Source: Clostridium putrefaciens (lineage in GTDB: Bacteria > Bacillota > Clostridia > Clostridiales > Clostridiaceae). From it: 64,000 bases of DNA. A program made the translations under genes and the position numbers. Every line of letters starts with the position of its first letter. Position 1 is the stretch's first letter. Location: contig NZ_UFWZ01000001.1 in NCBI RefSeq assembly GCF_900461105.1, positions 2,108,001 to 2,172,000 on the forward strand. The letters are read 5' to 3'. The notes beneath the pieces were generated by a model. That model searched no databases. It had not been told where the DNA came from and worked only from the letters and a program-made list of their open reading frames with translations. Below are positions 63,617-64,000 of this stretch, piece after piece.

Positions 63617-63775
63617 ATGAGTACAATTATATCAATATTAGTTACATATAATCAACTATTACTTTCACAAATAAATCAATTACTTATTTTAAATCTAAAA
63701 ACTTTTAATCTGTTTTTTCATAGATTAGTTAACACTATCTTAATATATCAATATTATATCGCTTTATTGGTATAG
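63617..63775 (+). CDS. Small hydrophobic ORF, possible mobile-element remnant
   Basis: A 52-codon frame (MSTIISILVTYNQLLLSQIN...) starts 7 nt after GGAAGG, with a TATAAT about 48 bp upstream. It ends 8 bp before the R1 repeat. It looks like the first part of a longer gene cut by the repeat boundary, perhaps a transposase start, but I cannot confirm a family. Confidence 0.3.
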   Translation: MSTIISILVTYNQLLLSQINQLLILNLKTFNLFFHRLVNTILIYQYYIALLV

Positions 63776-63783
63776 TAATCAAT

Positions 63784-64000
63784 ATTCTGCCACAAATCAT
63801 TTTAATTATGTTGTCACTACAGGTTCACTTATCACTGCTGTAAACCCTCCACTAATTATAGTTGCATCCACACCTATAGCATCTTCATGAGCAATAAATC
63901 TACAGTTTCTATCATTCTCCCTAACAGCTCTACCATCTCTTATTTTTATGGTTTCACATATAAATAATTAGAGTAGAGGCACGCTAAAAAGCACTTCATT
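63784..64000 (-). repeat. Direct repeat R1, copy B, cut by the window edge
   Basis: Matches 62629-62845 with about a dozen substitutions and no gaps. It reaches the start of the R2 hairpin at the last base, so an R2 copy probably continues beyond the window. Confidence 0.85.

Overview
The window looks like chromosome from a proteolytic, spore-forming, anaerobic Clostridium-type Firmicute. DNA is very AT-rich, ribosome-binding sites are strong AGGAGG-type, and GTG or TTG starts are common. The gene content fits: a thermolysin-type protease, a tetanus/histolyticum-type collagenase, a very large surface subtilase, spore photoproduct lyase, and TPP, cobalamin and T-box leaders. I cannot name the species from sequence alone. 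No rRNA, tRNA or CRISPR array was found.

Layout: 1-7.8 kb holds a PLL/DUF346-type beta-propeller lectin and secreted proteins (CAP protein, M4 protease, LPXTG-anchored 5'-nucleotidase). 7.9-15.6 kb has an acetate-type transporter, a decayed amino-acid ABC transporter, a PAF-acetylhydrolase-like enzyme, the collagenase and a broken Old Yellow Enzyme gene. 15.6-20.9 kb is a TetR-controlled operon of a phytoene-desaturase-like flavoprotein, a flavin/2Fe-2S reductase and two paralogous membrane proteins (DUF5692-like); a third, broken paralogue lies at 22.8-23.6 kb after WYL and GGDEF regulators. 23.8-35.8 kb holds TPP riboswitch-thiC, a sulfur operon (YeeE/TsuA, CoA-disulfide reductase-rhodanese, APC permease), a lone trpB behind a T-box with a doubled decision module, a ThrE-type two-gene exporter, an ABC exporter, and a peroxiredoxin with in-frame UGA at the active-site cysteine, most likely a selenoprotein.

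The most striking unit is 36.0-46.2 kb. A cobalamin riboswitch precedes seven minus-strand genes: a wall-anchored DUF4430 protein, a class B sortase, a wall-anchored alpha/alpha-toroid protein, a DUF4430 lipoprotein (frameshifted here), and EcfT, fused EcfA-A' and an S component. DUF4430 and the toroid correspond to the beta and alpha domains of animal intrinsic factor/transcobalamin. I infer a sortase-displayed corrinoid capture relay feeding a dedicated ECF transporter, logically like the Isd haem system.

46.4-57.4 kb contains relics of an alcohol dehydrogenase and a catalase, a NagZ-type lipoprotein, pabA-pabB-pabC and a 1688-residue S8 protease. 57.7-64 kb is accessory: nitroreductase, spore photoproduct lyase, an MqsRA/Panacea-type toxin-antitoxin pair, relics of a serine recombinase and an IS3 transposase, an orphan Phd/YefM antitoxin, a GNAT gene and an interspersed repeat family with at least three copies. 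Several genes in the window are broken by internal deletions or single-base lesions, so gene decay is a recurring theme.
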